Source: Bdellovibrionales bacterium RIFOXYC1_FULL_37_79
GTDB lineage: Bacteria; Bdellovibrionota; Bacteriovoracia; Bacteriovoracales; Bacteriovoracaceae
Assembly: GCA_001770015.1 (NCBI GenBank)
Contig: MEQB01000002.1
Coordinates: 82,528-138,635, forward strand
Direction of reading: 5' to 3'
Length of the DNA stretch: 56,108 bases
Made by a program: the position numbers and the translations under genes. Shown here one piece after another: positions 8,656-17,547 of the stretch. Below the pieces are notes generated by a model. It was not told the DNA's origin. It made no database searches and saw only the letters and a program-made list of their open reading frames with translations. Numbering within the stretch: position 1 is the first letter of the stretch; each line of letters starts with the position of its first letter.

Positions 8656-10392
8656 ATGAAATCGAGTATAATTTATTTTTTTAGTATTGTTCTATTTACC
8701 AGTTTGATTTCCTGTTCTTTTTTAAAAACCGGGGATCGTACCCCTTCCAGCTCCACTGGGGAGGGATTTCTGCCTGCGGATTTGACTAATTCAGTCTTTG
8801 GCGAAATTGAAAATGCCACCGTTCATTTAACCGGAGATTCGGGCTTTTTTAAAAAAGTAGCCATGCTGGAAAATGCCTTGCCGGGAAGTACCATCAGTAT
8901 GGCCTATTTTATTTTTGAAGATGATTATTCATCTGCTTTTTTGGTGCAAAAAATGCTGGCGGCTGCTGATCGGGGAGTTAACATCCGTCTGATGGTTGAT
9001 TACTTTATGAGTGAAAAATATATTCCGTGGCTACAGTTTATAAGTTCCAATCCTAAAATAAAAATTAAACGATTTAGGCCACCGACTAAAGATTTTAAAA
9101 ATTATCTTGATAACGAGTTGGCGATGAAAGCGTCCGACGCTTTTATCAAGGGACTCATGAGTCAAAACAGCGAACTGCTGCTGATGGGGATGATGTCCTC
9201 CGATACCGTTAAACCCTTAATCGAAAGTCAGGCCAAGTTGCTTGAAGATTTGAAAAAATTAAAAGAGAAAGGTGGGATTTCCCCGGAAGAACTAAATGGT
9301 TTAAAGTTTAGTGTGTTGCAATCGGTGATGACCAACCCTGGTGCTTTAGAGACGGTTAAATCATTGACCAAGATGAGAAGTTTTTTGAGAACCTTCTTGC
9401 GCAGGATGCACCATAAAATTGCGATTGCTCATACCAGTAATGGCAAGGAATTTATCGTGGGCGGCAGAAATATTAGCGATGAGTATCATATTGGCGCAGA
9501 CGAATTAAAGCATGAAAAGAATCTTTTAAAAGGGCGCTCCTATCCATTTTATGATTGTGAAGTGTCGGGGTTGTTTGCGGTCCATAATTCCACTGAAGAT
9601 TTTGAAGATACCTTTGACAAACTGTGGGGTTCCACCCTTGCCGTTTTGCTTCCTAACACCAAGTTGGAATCAGCGGTTTTGGGTGAGCTTCAAAAAAATA
9701 TGTTAACCAAGGCAAACATTTATTTGGAAAATATTGCGCGAATGAAAGAACGCGGGGAGCATGGGACGTATGCCATTAGTGATAAGGTGTTGGCCCAATA
9801 TGTAGAAAACAGTTATCTATCAAAACTAGATGGCAAGGAGATCACCCTGGCATGGCAACATTTAATTGAAAATGCCACTAGCAAGATACAAATAGTCTCG
9901 GCTTACCTTTACCTCTATCCAGAACTCATTGAATCCCTCAAAGTGGCTGCGTCCAACGGGGTGCAAATCGATATCTATACCAATTCGGCCACTACGACAG
10001 ATCTAAGTATTGTAAACGTCGGGGCCTATAGCCAGATGAATGATTGGATTGCTAAGATCGGTGCGGTCAATTTTTATGAATTGGGATTGGGCAAGCAAGA
10101 AGGATCGTTGCATGCTAAAATTATTAATGTAGATGATATTTTCGTGGGGATTGGATCGGCCAATTCCGATCCTCGCAGTCATTTATTTGATACCAATAAT
10201 TTGATGATTATGAATTTCAAAAAACCAACCAGTGCTGCGCAGGAAGTGTTTTCCTTTTATTTAGAAAAACTCCCCTGGGAAAAGATTACCCCTAAAAAGT
10301 TACAAGGCATTTTGAGTAATCTCCAAACAGATGAAAAATCCAAAACAGTTTTGAAAGTGACGCAACTTCAAGATGTCATTGATCAGCTTTAA
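8656..10392 (+). CDS. Phospholipase-D-superfamily lipoprotein (cardiolipin-synthase-like)
   Basis: The N-terminus is a lipoprotein signal with lipobox LISC (Cys20). Two PLD half-sites can be seen. The first is H252-H-K254 followed four residues later by His259 where the motif wants Asp, then GGRNISDEY, as in bacterial cardiolipin synthases. The second is a full HxKx4D in LHAKIINVD, followed by GIGSANSDPRS. About 95 residues (150-245), Met- and Leu-rich, are inserted ahead of the first motif. It could cleave or transfer phosphodiesters of phospholipids in the envelope. Loss of the first motif's Asp leaves activity uncertain. It follows the four-helix membrane protein by 23 bases. Confidence 0.88.
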   Translation: MKSSIIYFFSIVLFTSLISCSFLKTGDRTPSSSTGEGFLPADLTNSVFGEIENATVHLTGDSGFFKKVAMLENALPGSTISMAYFIFEDDYSSAFLVQKMLAAADRGVNIRLMVDYFMSEKYIPWLQFISSNPKIKIKRFRPPTKDFKNYLDNELAMKASDAFIKGLMSQNSELLLMGMMSSDTVKPLIESQAKLLEDLKKLKEKGGISPEELNGLKFSVLQSVMTNPGALETVKSLTKMRSFLRTFLRRMHHKIAIAHTSNGKEFIVGGRNISDEYHIGADELKHEKNLLKGRSYPFYDCEVSGLFAVHNSTEDFEDTFDKLWGSTLAVLLPNTKLESAVLGELQKNMLTKANIYLENIARMKERGEHGTYAISDKVLAQYVENSYLSKLDGKEITLAWQHLIENATSKIQIVSAYLYLYPELIESLKVAASNGVQIDIYTNSATTTDLSIVNVGAYSQMNDWIAKIGAVNFYELGLGKQEGSLHAKIINVDDIFVGIGSANSDPRSHLFDTNNLMIMNFKKPTSAAQEVFSFYLEKLPWEKITPKKLQGILSNLQTDEKSKTVLKVTQLQDVIDQL

Positions 10393-10410
10393 TATAATAA
10401 AATATAACAT

Positions 10411-10445
10411 AAAAAAAGAAGGCCGCAATTATTTTGCGGCCCTCA
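10411..10445 (-). terminator. Rho-independent terminator of acs
   Basis: A GGCCGC stem (10421-10426) pairs with GCGGCC (10436-10441) around a nine-base loop. Read on the minus strand, the hairpin is followed by TTC and then a run of seven T (A-run at 10411-10417). It lies about 30 bases past the acs stop codon. The plus-strand side lacks a T-run, so it serves the minus strand best. Confidence 0.8.
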
Positions 10446-10471
10446 AAAAGTCATTTTAAAAAATGTTTAAC

Positions 10472-12370
10472 TTAGATTTTCTTTGCACCTTTAATAATTT
10501 CTTCAACTATTTCAGGATTTAAAAGAGTAGAGGTATCGCCCAGTGAACTGGTGTCGTTTTCAGCTACTTTTCTAAGAATTCTTCTCATGATCTTTCCTGA
10601 ACGAGTCTTGGGAAGACCAGAGGTTAATTGAATCTTATCAGGTTTTGCAATTGGCCCAATAATTTTGTTAACAAGCGCATTGAGTTCTTTTTTGAAAGCT
10701 TCCTGGTCTGTGGGTTTTTCCGTACAGATAACATAAGCGTAGATACCTTGACCTTTGATTTCATGGGGGTAGCCAACAACAGCTGATTCAACTACTTTTT
10801 CATGTTGGTTAAGTGCATCTTCAACTTCTGCGGTACCAATTCGGTGACCAGATACGTTGATAACATCATCCACCCGACCAGTAATTCTATATTGGCCTTT
10901 TTCATCTCTTCGCGCACCGTCGCCAGTAAAATATTTGCCTGGGTAAGTGGTGAAATAAGTATTTTTAAATCGATCCATGTCACCGTAAATACCACGGGTC
11001 ATACCAGGCCATGATCTACTAATACAGAGGTTACCATCAGCTGGGTTCCCTTTAATTTCTTTGCCATCGGCATCCACCAGCATTGGTTCAACCCCAGGAA
11101 GTGGAATCGTTGCAAAGGTAGCTTTATGAGGAGTTACTCCTGCAAGGTTAGAAATCATGATACCACCGGTTTCAGTTTGCCACCAAGTATCGGCGATGGG
11201 GCATTTGCTTTTTCCAATATTTTTGTAGTACCAATCCCAAGCTTCTTCGTTGATAGGTTCGCCAACGGTACCAAGCACTTTTAAAGAAGCAAGGCTATGT
11301 TTGTTAACAAAGTCTAATCCTTGGGCCTGAAGAGCTCGAATAGCGGTAGGAGCGGTATAGAAATGGGTTACCTTGTGTTTATCAACGACTTGCCAGAATC
11401 TTCCAGCGTCTGGGTAGGTTGGAATGCCTTCAAACATGATGGTTGTAGCACCTGAAAGCAGTGGACCGTAAGCAATATAAGTATGTCCAGTCACCCAACC
11501 GATATCAGCGGTACACCAGTACAAATCGTTTTCGTTGACTTGAAATACGTTTTCAAAAGTAAATTTTGCCCAAGTCATGTAACCGGCAGTGGTATGAAGT
11601 TGGCCTTTTGGTTTTCCGGTTGAACCTGAAGTATATAGGATAAAGAGTGGATCTTCTGCATCCATAGAGGCAGGAGCACAGGTATCAGAGGCTTTGGTTA
11701 ATTCATCGTGCAACCAAAAATCTCTGCCAGCTTGCATATTTACTTTGTTTCCAATTCTTTTTGCTACGAGAACAGTTTTAACGGTTGGGGATTTAGCTAA
11801 CGCTTCGTCAGCAGTTTCTTTGAGAGGAACGGTTTTGTTGCCTCTATAAGAAGCATCATTGGTTACCAGTACGGTGGATTTGGCATCAATCATTCTATCT
11901 GCCAAAGCGGTGGCTGAAAAACCGCCGAATACTACAGAGTGAATAGCACCAATTCTGGTACAGGCCACGATACCAATCAGAAGTTCTGGAACCATGCCCA
12001 TGTAGAACGTTACGATATCACCTTTTTTTACGCCTTTGTTTTTTAAAACATTGGCCATTTTGTTAACTTCTTTATGCAGTTGTTTGTAGGTGTAACGTTT
12101 GACATCTTCATTGGGATCATTTGGTTCAAACAATAAAGCGACTTTATCGCCTTTCGTTGCCAGATGTCGATCTAAACAGTTTTCAGACATGTTGAGTTTG
12201 GCGCCTTCAAACCATTTGTAATCCAGGTTTTGGAAATTTCCTGAACAAACTTTGTTCCACTTCTTATGCCAAGTAAATTGTTCGGCATAATCGCCCCAGA
12301 ATTTTTCTGGATTTTCCATACTTTGTTTGTGAGCTTTTACATAATCGTCTTGTGTACGAATTCTAGTCAT
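10472..12370 (-). CDS. acs: Acetyl-CoA synthetase (AMP-forming)
   Basis: This enzyme activates acetate to acetyl-CoA through acetyl-AMP. The adenylate-forming signature TSGSTGKPKG is intact. The hinge and C-terminal lid motifs are clear (YRITGRVDDVINVSGHRIG). The regulatory, acetylatable lysine is K593 in PKTRSGKIMRR, so control by reversible lysine acetylation is possible. Length (632 residues) is normal. The start is supported by AAAGGA seven bases before the ATG. The gene stands alone, with its own terminator at 10411-10445, and is divergent from the next gene. Confidence 0.97.
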   Translation of the reverse strand: MTRIRTQDDYVKAHKQSMENPEKFWGDYAEQFTWHKKWNKVCSGNFQNLDYKWFEGAKLNMSENCLDRHLATKGDKVALLFEPNDPNEDVKRYTYKQLHKEVNKMANVLKNKGVKKGDIVTFYMGMVPELLIGIVACTRIGAIHSVVFGGFSATALADRMIDAKSTVLVTNDASYRGNKTVPLKETADEALAKSPTVKTVLVAKRIGNKVNMQAGRDFWLHDELTKASDTCAPASMDAEDPLFILYTSGSTGKPKGQLHTTAGYMTWAKFTFENVFQVNENDLYWCTADIGWVTGHTYIAYGPLLSGATTIMFEGIPTYPDAGRFWQVVDKHKVTHFYTAPTAIRALQAQGLDFVNKHSLASLKVLGTVGEPINEEAWDWYYKNIGKSKCPIADTWWQTETGGIMISNLAGVTPHKATFATIPLPGVEPMLVDADGKEIKGNPADGNLCISRSWPGMTRGIYGDMDRFKNTYFTTYPGKYFTGDGARRDEKGQYRITGRVDDVINVSGHRIGTAEVEDALNQHEKVVESAVVGYPHEIKGQGIYAYVICTEKPTDQEAFKKELNALVNKIIGPIAKPDKIQLTSGLPKTRSGKIMRRILRKVAENDTSSLGDTSTLLNPEIVEEIIKGAKKI

Positions 12371-12582
12371 TGCAATATCCTTTTGGTAGGGGTTTATAAA
12401 AAAATGTACTAATTATTTTTTACTATTTAACATAAAAAAGCCCATGGATACAAGTGTTTTATCTACTAGTGCGCAGTATTATTGATGGACTATTTTGGTC
12501 TGGATACTAAATTTATCCGAAGATGATTTATTTCATATATAATGTTGTCATAAGGATGTTTAATTTTTATTTGAGGAGTGGC

Positions 12583-13629
12583 ATGAAAATTTTATTAATC
12601 GTGATAACTTTCACAGTGGTGGTTCCGCTCTCCAGCTGGGCCATTAGTAAAAGTGGAGTCATTATTTCGTATAGTGAATCCGCTGATTATTTTGAAGTTA
12701 TGGAAAATCTCAGTGTGGCCCAAACCCCGGTCTCTTCGACGTACATGCAGCATTTAAAGAATTCTTTTTTTGAAAATTCCGCTGATAAGCAGTGGATGGA
12801 CTGGTACCAGGATTTTAGAAAAAAATATTATAAGACCTTTAGGGAGACAGAAGGAAGTTTTTTTTCTGAGCTGGATTTGGTGGTTGATCCGGTCATGGAG
12901 TCTTTTTTTGATTCCAACCGGCCATTACTGGCCATTACCAATTTAAAGGATAAATTAAAGGCCGAGGAGTTACAGTCCCTGGGAAAGTTTTATGAGCATT
13001 TTAATTCTAAAATTGCCGAGTTGGTCAGGCTGAGTGCCGCTCGGGAAGCCGAAGTTGCCAATTTGGAAAAAGAATTGAAAAAAACAAATTTCAAAAGCAT
13101 CTTAAATTCGGCGGCGACCTTTTTTTCCATTCCAAAGCATTTGAGCAATTATATTCGAGTGCATTTTGTCTGGTTTCCCAAAGATGAACAGATGCAAGTT
13201 AGTTACGCCAATAATTATATTGTCATTAGAATTCATCCAGAAAAATCCAGTGAACTCAGGAAAGAAGATATCATGAAAATTCTTATCAATTATTTAATGA
13301 GGGTTATGCCCAGTGGTCAAAAAAAGGTGTTGACCGATAAGATGCTAGGGGGATGTGATCCTTCCAAATATTTTCCCCGCCTGGATATTTTGCAGGAACC
13401 GCTTTCGATGATGATTGGGGAAATGTATTTGGGGAGTAAATATGATCGCAAGACCTTTGATTTATCCAAAACCTGGAGTAAACATCCATGGGTCAATACT
13501 TATGCAAAATTACTCTATCCAAAAGTTGAAAAAAGTTTGAAAGATAAGCAAAGTATCATGTCAGCGGAATTTTGGGAATCGACTATCACGATTTGTGATG
13601 ATTTGCTGACCTTGGGAAAACTCATTTAG
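12583..13629 (+). CDS. Exported protein of unknown function
   Basis: The start at 12583 is preferred because GAGGAG sits at 12573-12578 and the product then begins with a clean Sec signal (MKILLIVITF, cleavage probably after SWA). An upstream in-frame ATG at 12523 would add 20 residues ahead of the signal. The mature part (about 320 residues) is helical and charged, with a likely coiled coil around 135-165 of the short form (AREAEVANLEKELKKT). No catalytic motif was recognised. The HMG-CoA-lyase-like gene begins two bases after its stop, so the two share a transcript although no functional link is evident. Confidence 0.8.
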   Translation: MKILLIVITFTVVVPLSSWAISKSGVIISYSESADYFEVMENLSVAQTPVSSTYMQHLKNSFFENSADKQWMDWYQDFRKKYYKTFRETEGSFFSELDLVVDPVMESFFDSNRPLLAITNLKDKLKAEELQSLGKFYEHFNSKIAELVRLSAAREAEVANLEKELKKTNFKSILNSAATFFSIPKHLSNYIRVHFVWFPKDEQMQVSYANNYIVIRIHPEKSSELRKEDIMKILINYLMRVMPSGQKKVLTDKMLGGCDPSKYFPRLDILQEPLSMMIGEMYLGSKYDRKTFDLSKTWSKHPWVNTYAKLLYPKVEKSLKDKQSIMSAEFWESTITICDDLLTLGKLI

Positions 13630-13631
13630 CC

Positions 13632-14465
13632 ATGGAGAAGTTAGTAATCAAGGAAGTATCTCCCCGGGATGGTTTGCAAATTCTAAAGCCGGTTTCATTG
13701 GAGGTTAGAGAGCAGTTTGTCAGGAAACTGATGTCTGCTGGAATTAAGCATATTGAAGTGGGCAGCTTTGTTAATGAAAAAAAAGTCCCGCAGATGGCAA
13801 AAACCAAGGAACTCATTATTCGTTTGCAAGATGTAATGAATAAGACACGCTTGTTTGCTCTGGTTTTTACTCCTTCTAAAATGAAGGATGTAATTGAAGC
13901 AAAACTTTCGGAGATATCGGTCATTATTAGTGCGAGTGGAACTTTCAATCAAAAAAATTTAAATTGTTCAACTTTCGAGGCAATTAATCGAGTTAAAAAT
14001 ATTATTACTATCGCAAATGAGAATAATATAAAAGTCAGAGCATATGTGGCAATGGCGTTTGGTTGTCCCTATGAAGGGGATGTGCCAGTTAAAAATGTTA
14101 TGGAGATTGCACAGACATATTTGAAATTAAAAGTAGATGAATTAGTTTTTGCGGATACGATAGGTTTTGGCACACCTGAAAAAATCAAAGAAGTCCTAAC
14201 GGAAGCAAAAAAAATCTGTAGTGAAAATATGATCGGAATGCATTTGCATGACACCAAAGGCATGGCCGAAAAAAATACGTTTGAGGCTATAAATCAGGGA
14301 GTGCGTATTTTTGATAGCTCAGTCGGAGGTCTAGGCGGATGTCCATTCGCCAAGGGGGCAAAAGGGAATATTTCTACGGAAAGTATGCTTGATATTGCCA
14401 AGAACCTTGGATTTTCTACGGGGATTGATCGCAAGAAATTGAAAGAAGCCTTGGAAGTGTTATAG
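13632..14465 (+). CDS. Hydroxymethylglutaryl-CoA lyase-like enzyme
   Basis: A TIM-barrel enzyme of the HMG-CoA lyase/isopropylmalate synthase superfamily, predicted to split 3-hydroxy-3-methylglutaryl-CoA into acetoacetate and acetyl-CoA, the last step of leucine breakdown. The N-terminal SPRDGLQ carries the metal-binding Asp. The late motif MHLHDTKGMA supplies two metal-ligand His residues. The family signature GLGGCPFAKGAKGN contains the active-site Cys. At 277 residues it is a little shorter than most (about 300). It begins two bases after the preceding gene. No other leucine-catabolism gene is close, although the etf/acyl-CoA dehydrogenase operon lies in the same window. Confidence 0.88.
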   Translation: MEKLVIKEVSPRDGLQILKPVSLEVREQFVRKLMSAGIKHIEVGSFVNEKKVPQMAKTKELIIRLQDVMNKTRLFALVFTPSKMKDVIEAKLSEISVIISASGTFNQKNLNCSTFEAINRVKNIITIANENNIKVRAYVAMAFGCPYEGDVPVKNVMEIAQTYLKLKVDELVFADTIGFGTPEKIKEVLTEAKKICSENMIGMHLHDTKGMAEKNTFEAINQGVRIFDSSVGGLGGCPFAKGAKGNISTESMLDIAKNLGFSTGIDRKKLKEALEVL

Positions 14466-14591
14466 GTACTTTTAATTTCTTTTATATTATTTAACTAATC
14501 TGTACTACTGGCACACAATAGTATTAATGCTTATTAAAAGGAATAAACTCAACTGCTTAGTTGGTCAAATTAACTAAACCAGATATAGTAA

Positions 14592-14878
14592 TTATCCTCG
14601 TTGAATGGTAGTAATTGGCCTTTTTATTTCTTTCTTCTTTTGTTTATCTTCATTTGAAAATCCCATGTCGCACTCATCAATGAAATGTCTCAAAGAGAGC
14701 ATGCCAAAATCAAGTCCTTTCATAGATTTCAATACATCATGTGTTAAGCTACCATTCACTTTTATATTTTTTTTATCTAAGCAATAAACGGGCAAGGAAT
14801 ATATTTTATAATCGTCTTTTTTCAGTATGTGTTTTTTTTCAAAGTTAAATCGTAATAACCGCAAAAAAAGTTACTCAT
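14592..14878 (-). CDS. Small overlapping gene, apparently needing a -1 frameshift
   Basis: An ATG (14878-14876) overlaps the stop of the caspase-like gene as TAATG. It opens a frame of 16 codons leading into AAA AAA AAC, then stops after two more codons. A_AAA_AAC (14837-14831) is a canonical -1 slippery heptamer. A -1 shift there enters a 79-codon open frame ending at 14592, giving a protein of about 95 residues. The long frame alone has only a TTG start at 14864. The C-terminal part is charged and lysine-rich with no recognised domain. Alternatives are an indel in the A8 run (sequencing or mutation) or a non-coding region. Confidence 0.35.
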
Positions 14879-17430
14879 TACTTATTTCTTCCGCCTAAGT
14901 CGTTTAGGCAGCCTTGGAAACGCATCGAGGTGATGGCAGCCTTGATTTCTTCCATGCGGGCAGGATTTAATCCAAGTTGTTCATTTAATAAAGGGTGGTT
15001 GGCATTATATATTTTAACCAGTATCTCCGGATCGCTAGGTTTAATTTTTCTTAGTTTATTGGCGGCACGATTACGAATTGGTTCCTTGGGATCGTTTAAC
15101 AAGTCTGCCAGTATATGTTGCAGCTTTGGATGGGAAAGATCATTGGTTTCTTCGAGATTGATAAAGGCACAGGTTTGTACATCCAAGTTGGAATCGGTGA
15201 GGGCTTTAACAATGGCTGAGGCAATGTCGGGATCTTTGGGACTTAAATTAACCAGTGTTTCCAGGGAAGAAAGCCGCACGGCCGGGTCGGGATGAGCAGC
15301 CATTTGCAGCAAGGTATGTTGAACATTACCACTTATCGATGGAGCACGGGATGTTTGAAAGTATTTTTTGTCCTTACTCAAATAGTTTAGTAGTTCAGGT
15401 GAGGGTGATAGGTCATCAGGTATCGGCTTAGCAAAGACAAAATCAAGATGAGAATTGTTGTAAGTGTTTTGTTGAAATATTTCCAGATGGTTTTTTTCTA
15501 GATTATTTAAAATTTCGGCTTGTACTTTTGGGTACAACTTATGCTCCGTAAATTTACTCAAATATTTTTCCAGAAGATTTTGCTCAAAAAAACGCGTATC
15601 ACCGTTTCCAGACAGGTTTTGGGTGACCAGTTGCAGATAATCGGGATCAGGTAAATTGAAAAAGGCAAGCGCAATCCGTGGATCGTTTATGTCGAGGTCA
15701 GTCAGTAATGTTGGATCTTTTAGCATGGTATCAATGATGTTCTTTCGAAATTTATTAATGCCAGGATGTCTCCCGATTTTTTCAAGAAATTTATTAAAAA
15801 TATCGAGTTTGATGATGGGGGGATGGTTGGTTTGAAAATCCCATGCGATCAGATCTAAATTTTTTTCCAAGTTTGGTGAAATCAAGGCATCTTGGGTGGA
15901 TAAAAGGTCATTGATGAACCAACCTTGAGCCTGAGCCTTATCGATGTTTAAGGAAGCAAACAGGGAGTTCATTTTTTGGTTTAACTGGTCTGAAGTGAGT
16001 GTGGGGGACTGATTTCCCAGGGCCAGGAGTTCTCTTACCTTAGGTAATAATTTTTGGCGATCATTGTTTTTAAAAATTTTTATGATGGCCTGTTCAATTT
16101 TTTCAGTTTTTTCAAGGTTTGCTAAGGTCTTTAAATACGCCATGATGGGAGTCATATCTTCGAGAGGATTAGTTTTGATCAGCTGGTCGACAAAAGCGTC
16201 AAGATCGTCAGCAATAAGATCAATAGTGGCTTTTGAAATGTTTAATTGATTATAGTTGGATGGATTTTCCTTGAGTACACTTTTGACCAATGTTTTAAAA
16301 TCTTCAATATTTTTTTCAGGGGTCTGGCGGCGGATTCGGTGGGTATGCGGGATTAAGTCTGGGTCTGCTTGAGTGGTAAAAGCCTCCTCCGCACCATAAG
16401 GCTCAACCTGGAGCAATTTGACCAGCTCAGGATCAGCTAAAAAATTTAATAATGAAGGAGCGTCACGGTTAAGGATAGCCTTTTCCAGTTGTAAGCGTTT
16501 TTGAAAGTTTAAGTCAGTGGAGGATTTTTCAATTTCATCAAGCACGCTAATCAGTTTTTTTTGCTTGTCCCGATCGCCTTGTAAATTTTCCTTCATACGG
16601 GCCAGAATGTGCAAAAAATCCCGTGGATCACAGGATTTTAAAATAATATCGATTTCATCTTTGGTCAGATTCATAAGACCTGAAGTATTGCTCCATCCAA
16701 GCGGGGTGGTAACATCGGAATAACCAAGGTTGCCAATCAGCTTCATGACTTTTTGGAAATGCGTGCACCCGATACAAAATTTTTCTTGCATTGGCCCCAT
16801 TTTTTTTAAATGCTCTTCCGCAGTTTTGATTTTGGTGAATAAGACCCGGGAAAAACCTACTCCGTCGGGATCTGAAGAAGTGAGTAGATTGATATTGTAA
16901 TCATTGATATGATTTCCTAGTTGGGTTTTAAGGGAGTCAACCCAGCTACCCGAATGGCACATATCACAGACCAGGTTGAGATGCAAAATCTTGCCGGTTT
17001 TTTCCTGGTAGGCTTTGATTTGTGGCATAAGTACGGCAAGCAATTTGGAATGTTCAACCTCGGTTGACCCGCATAACATTTTGTTTCCGACACATCCATG
17101 AGTATTGAGGATGAGGTGAAGTTGTGGTAAAGCTTTTCCCTCAAGTCTGGTCAACACTTGTGATAGTTTTGCACCAAAGTCATCAAAGCTGGCCTCCCAG
17201 GTGAGTAAATCAGTAGTGGATGCCTTGTTTTCTTTTATTAGTTTGTCTAGATAATCACTGGATTCTGCAAAGAGAGATTGATCAGTATGCATGCTCCATA
17301 CGAGTGCCGCATGATCGGCCCCAACCAGAGTACGGGTAAGGAGAATAAAAATAATGATATAAAAAGTTTTTGCAAGCATATACAACTGATTTATCGGATG
17401 ATATGCCGGAGTTCTTGATATCCGAATCAT
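14878..17430 (-). CDS. Exported caspase-like (C14/metacaspase-type) protein with HEAT-like repeats
   Basis: The N-terminal domain shows the caspase-fold His/Cys dyad. H111 is in ILNTHGC after a hydrophobic strand, and C158 is in LVCDMCHSG, close to the D-x-C-H-S-G of metacaspases, 47 residues apart as expected. The region after about residue 230 is helical, and about 690-830 reads as HEAT repeats (DPAVRLSSLETLVNL, LDVQTCAFINLEET, EPIRNRAANKLRKIKP). A hydrophobic signal near the start (residues 18-37, best from the internal Met18 at 17379) suggests export. Target and role are unknown. Neither start has a strong ribosome-binding site. Its stop overlaps the start of the small gene at 14592-14878. 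Confidence 0.82.
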   Translation of the reverse strand: MIRISRTPAYHPINQLYMLAKTFYIIIFILLTRTLVGADHAALVWSMHTDQSLFAESSDYLDKLIKENKASTTDLLTWEASFDDFGAKLSQVLTRLEGKALPQLHLILNTHGCVGNKMLCGSTEVEHSKLLAVLMPQIKAYQEKTGKILHLNLVCDMCHSGSWVDSLKTQLGNHINDYNINLLTSSDPDGVGFSRVLFTKIKTAEEHLKKMGPMQEKFCIGCTHFQKVMKLIGNLGYSDVTTPLGWSNTSGLMNLTKDEIDIILKSCDPRDFLHILARMKENLQGDRDKQKKLISVLDEIEKSSTDLNFQKRLQLEKAILNRDAPSLLNFLADPELVKLLQVEPYGAEEAFTTQADPDLIPHTHRIRRQTPEKNIEDFKTLVKSVLKENPSNYNQLNISKATIDLIADDLDAFVDQLIKTNPLEDMTPIMAYLKTLANLEKTEKIEQAIIKIFKNNDRQKLLPKVRELLALGNQSPTLTSDQLNQKMNSLFASLNIDKAQAQGWFINDLLSTQDALISPNLEKNLDLIAWDFQTNHPPIIKLDIFNKFLEKIGRHPGINKFRKNIIDTMLKDPTLLTDLDINDPRIALAFFNLPDPDYLQLVTQNLSGNGDTRFFEQNLLEKYLSKFTEHKLYPKVQAEILNNLEKNHLEIFQQNTYNNSHLDFVFAKPIPDDLSPSPELLNYLSKDKKYFQTSRAPSISGNVQHTLLQMAAHPDPAVRLSSLETLVNLSPKDPDIASAIVKALTDSNLDVQTCAFINLEETNDLSHPKLQHILADLLNDPKEPIRNRAANKLRKIKPSDPEILVKIYNANHPLLNEQLGLNPARMEEIKAAITSMRFQGCLNDLGGRNK

Positions 17431-17547
17431 GCCCTAATCGTGTATTTATTTGGTCATTTATTCGAACAATTCACAAGACAAAAAGTAAAACGGTCAGATA
17501 TGGTAAATTTTATAACCGGCTCGCTATAGAATTTGAAAACACTTTAA

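Noticed and set aside
14605-14787. Plus-strand open frame of 60 codons
   Set aside because: It overlaps the better-supported minus-strand small gene, has no ribosome-binding site and its hydrophobic composition follows from the complementary lysine codons.
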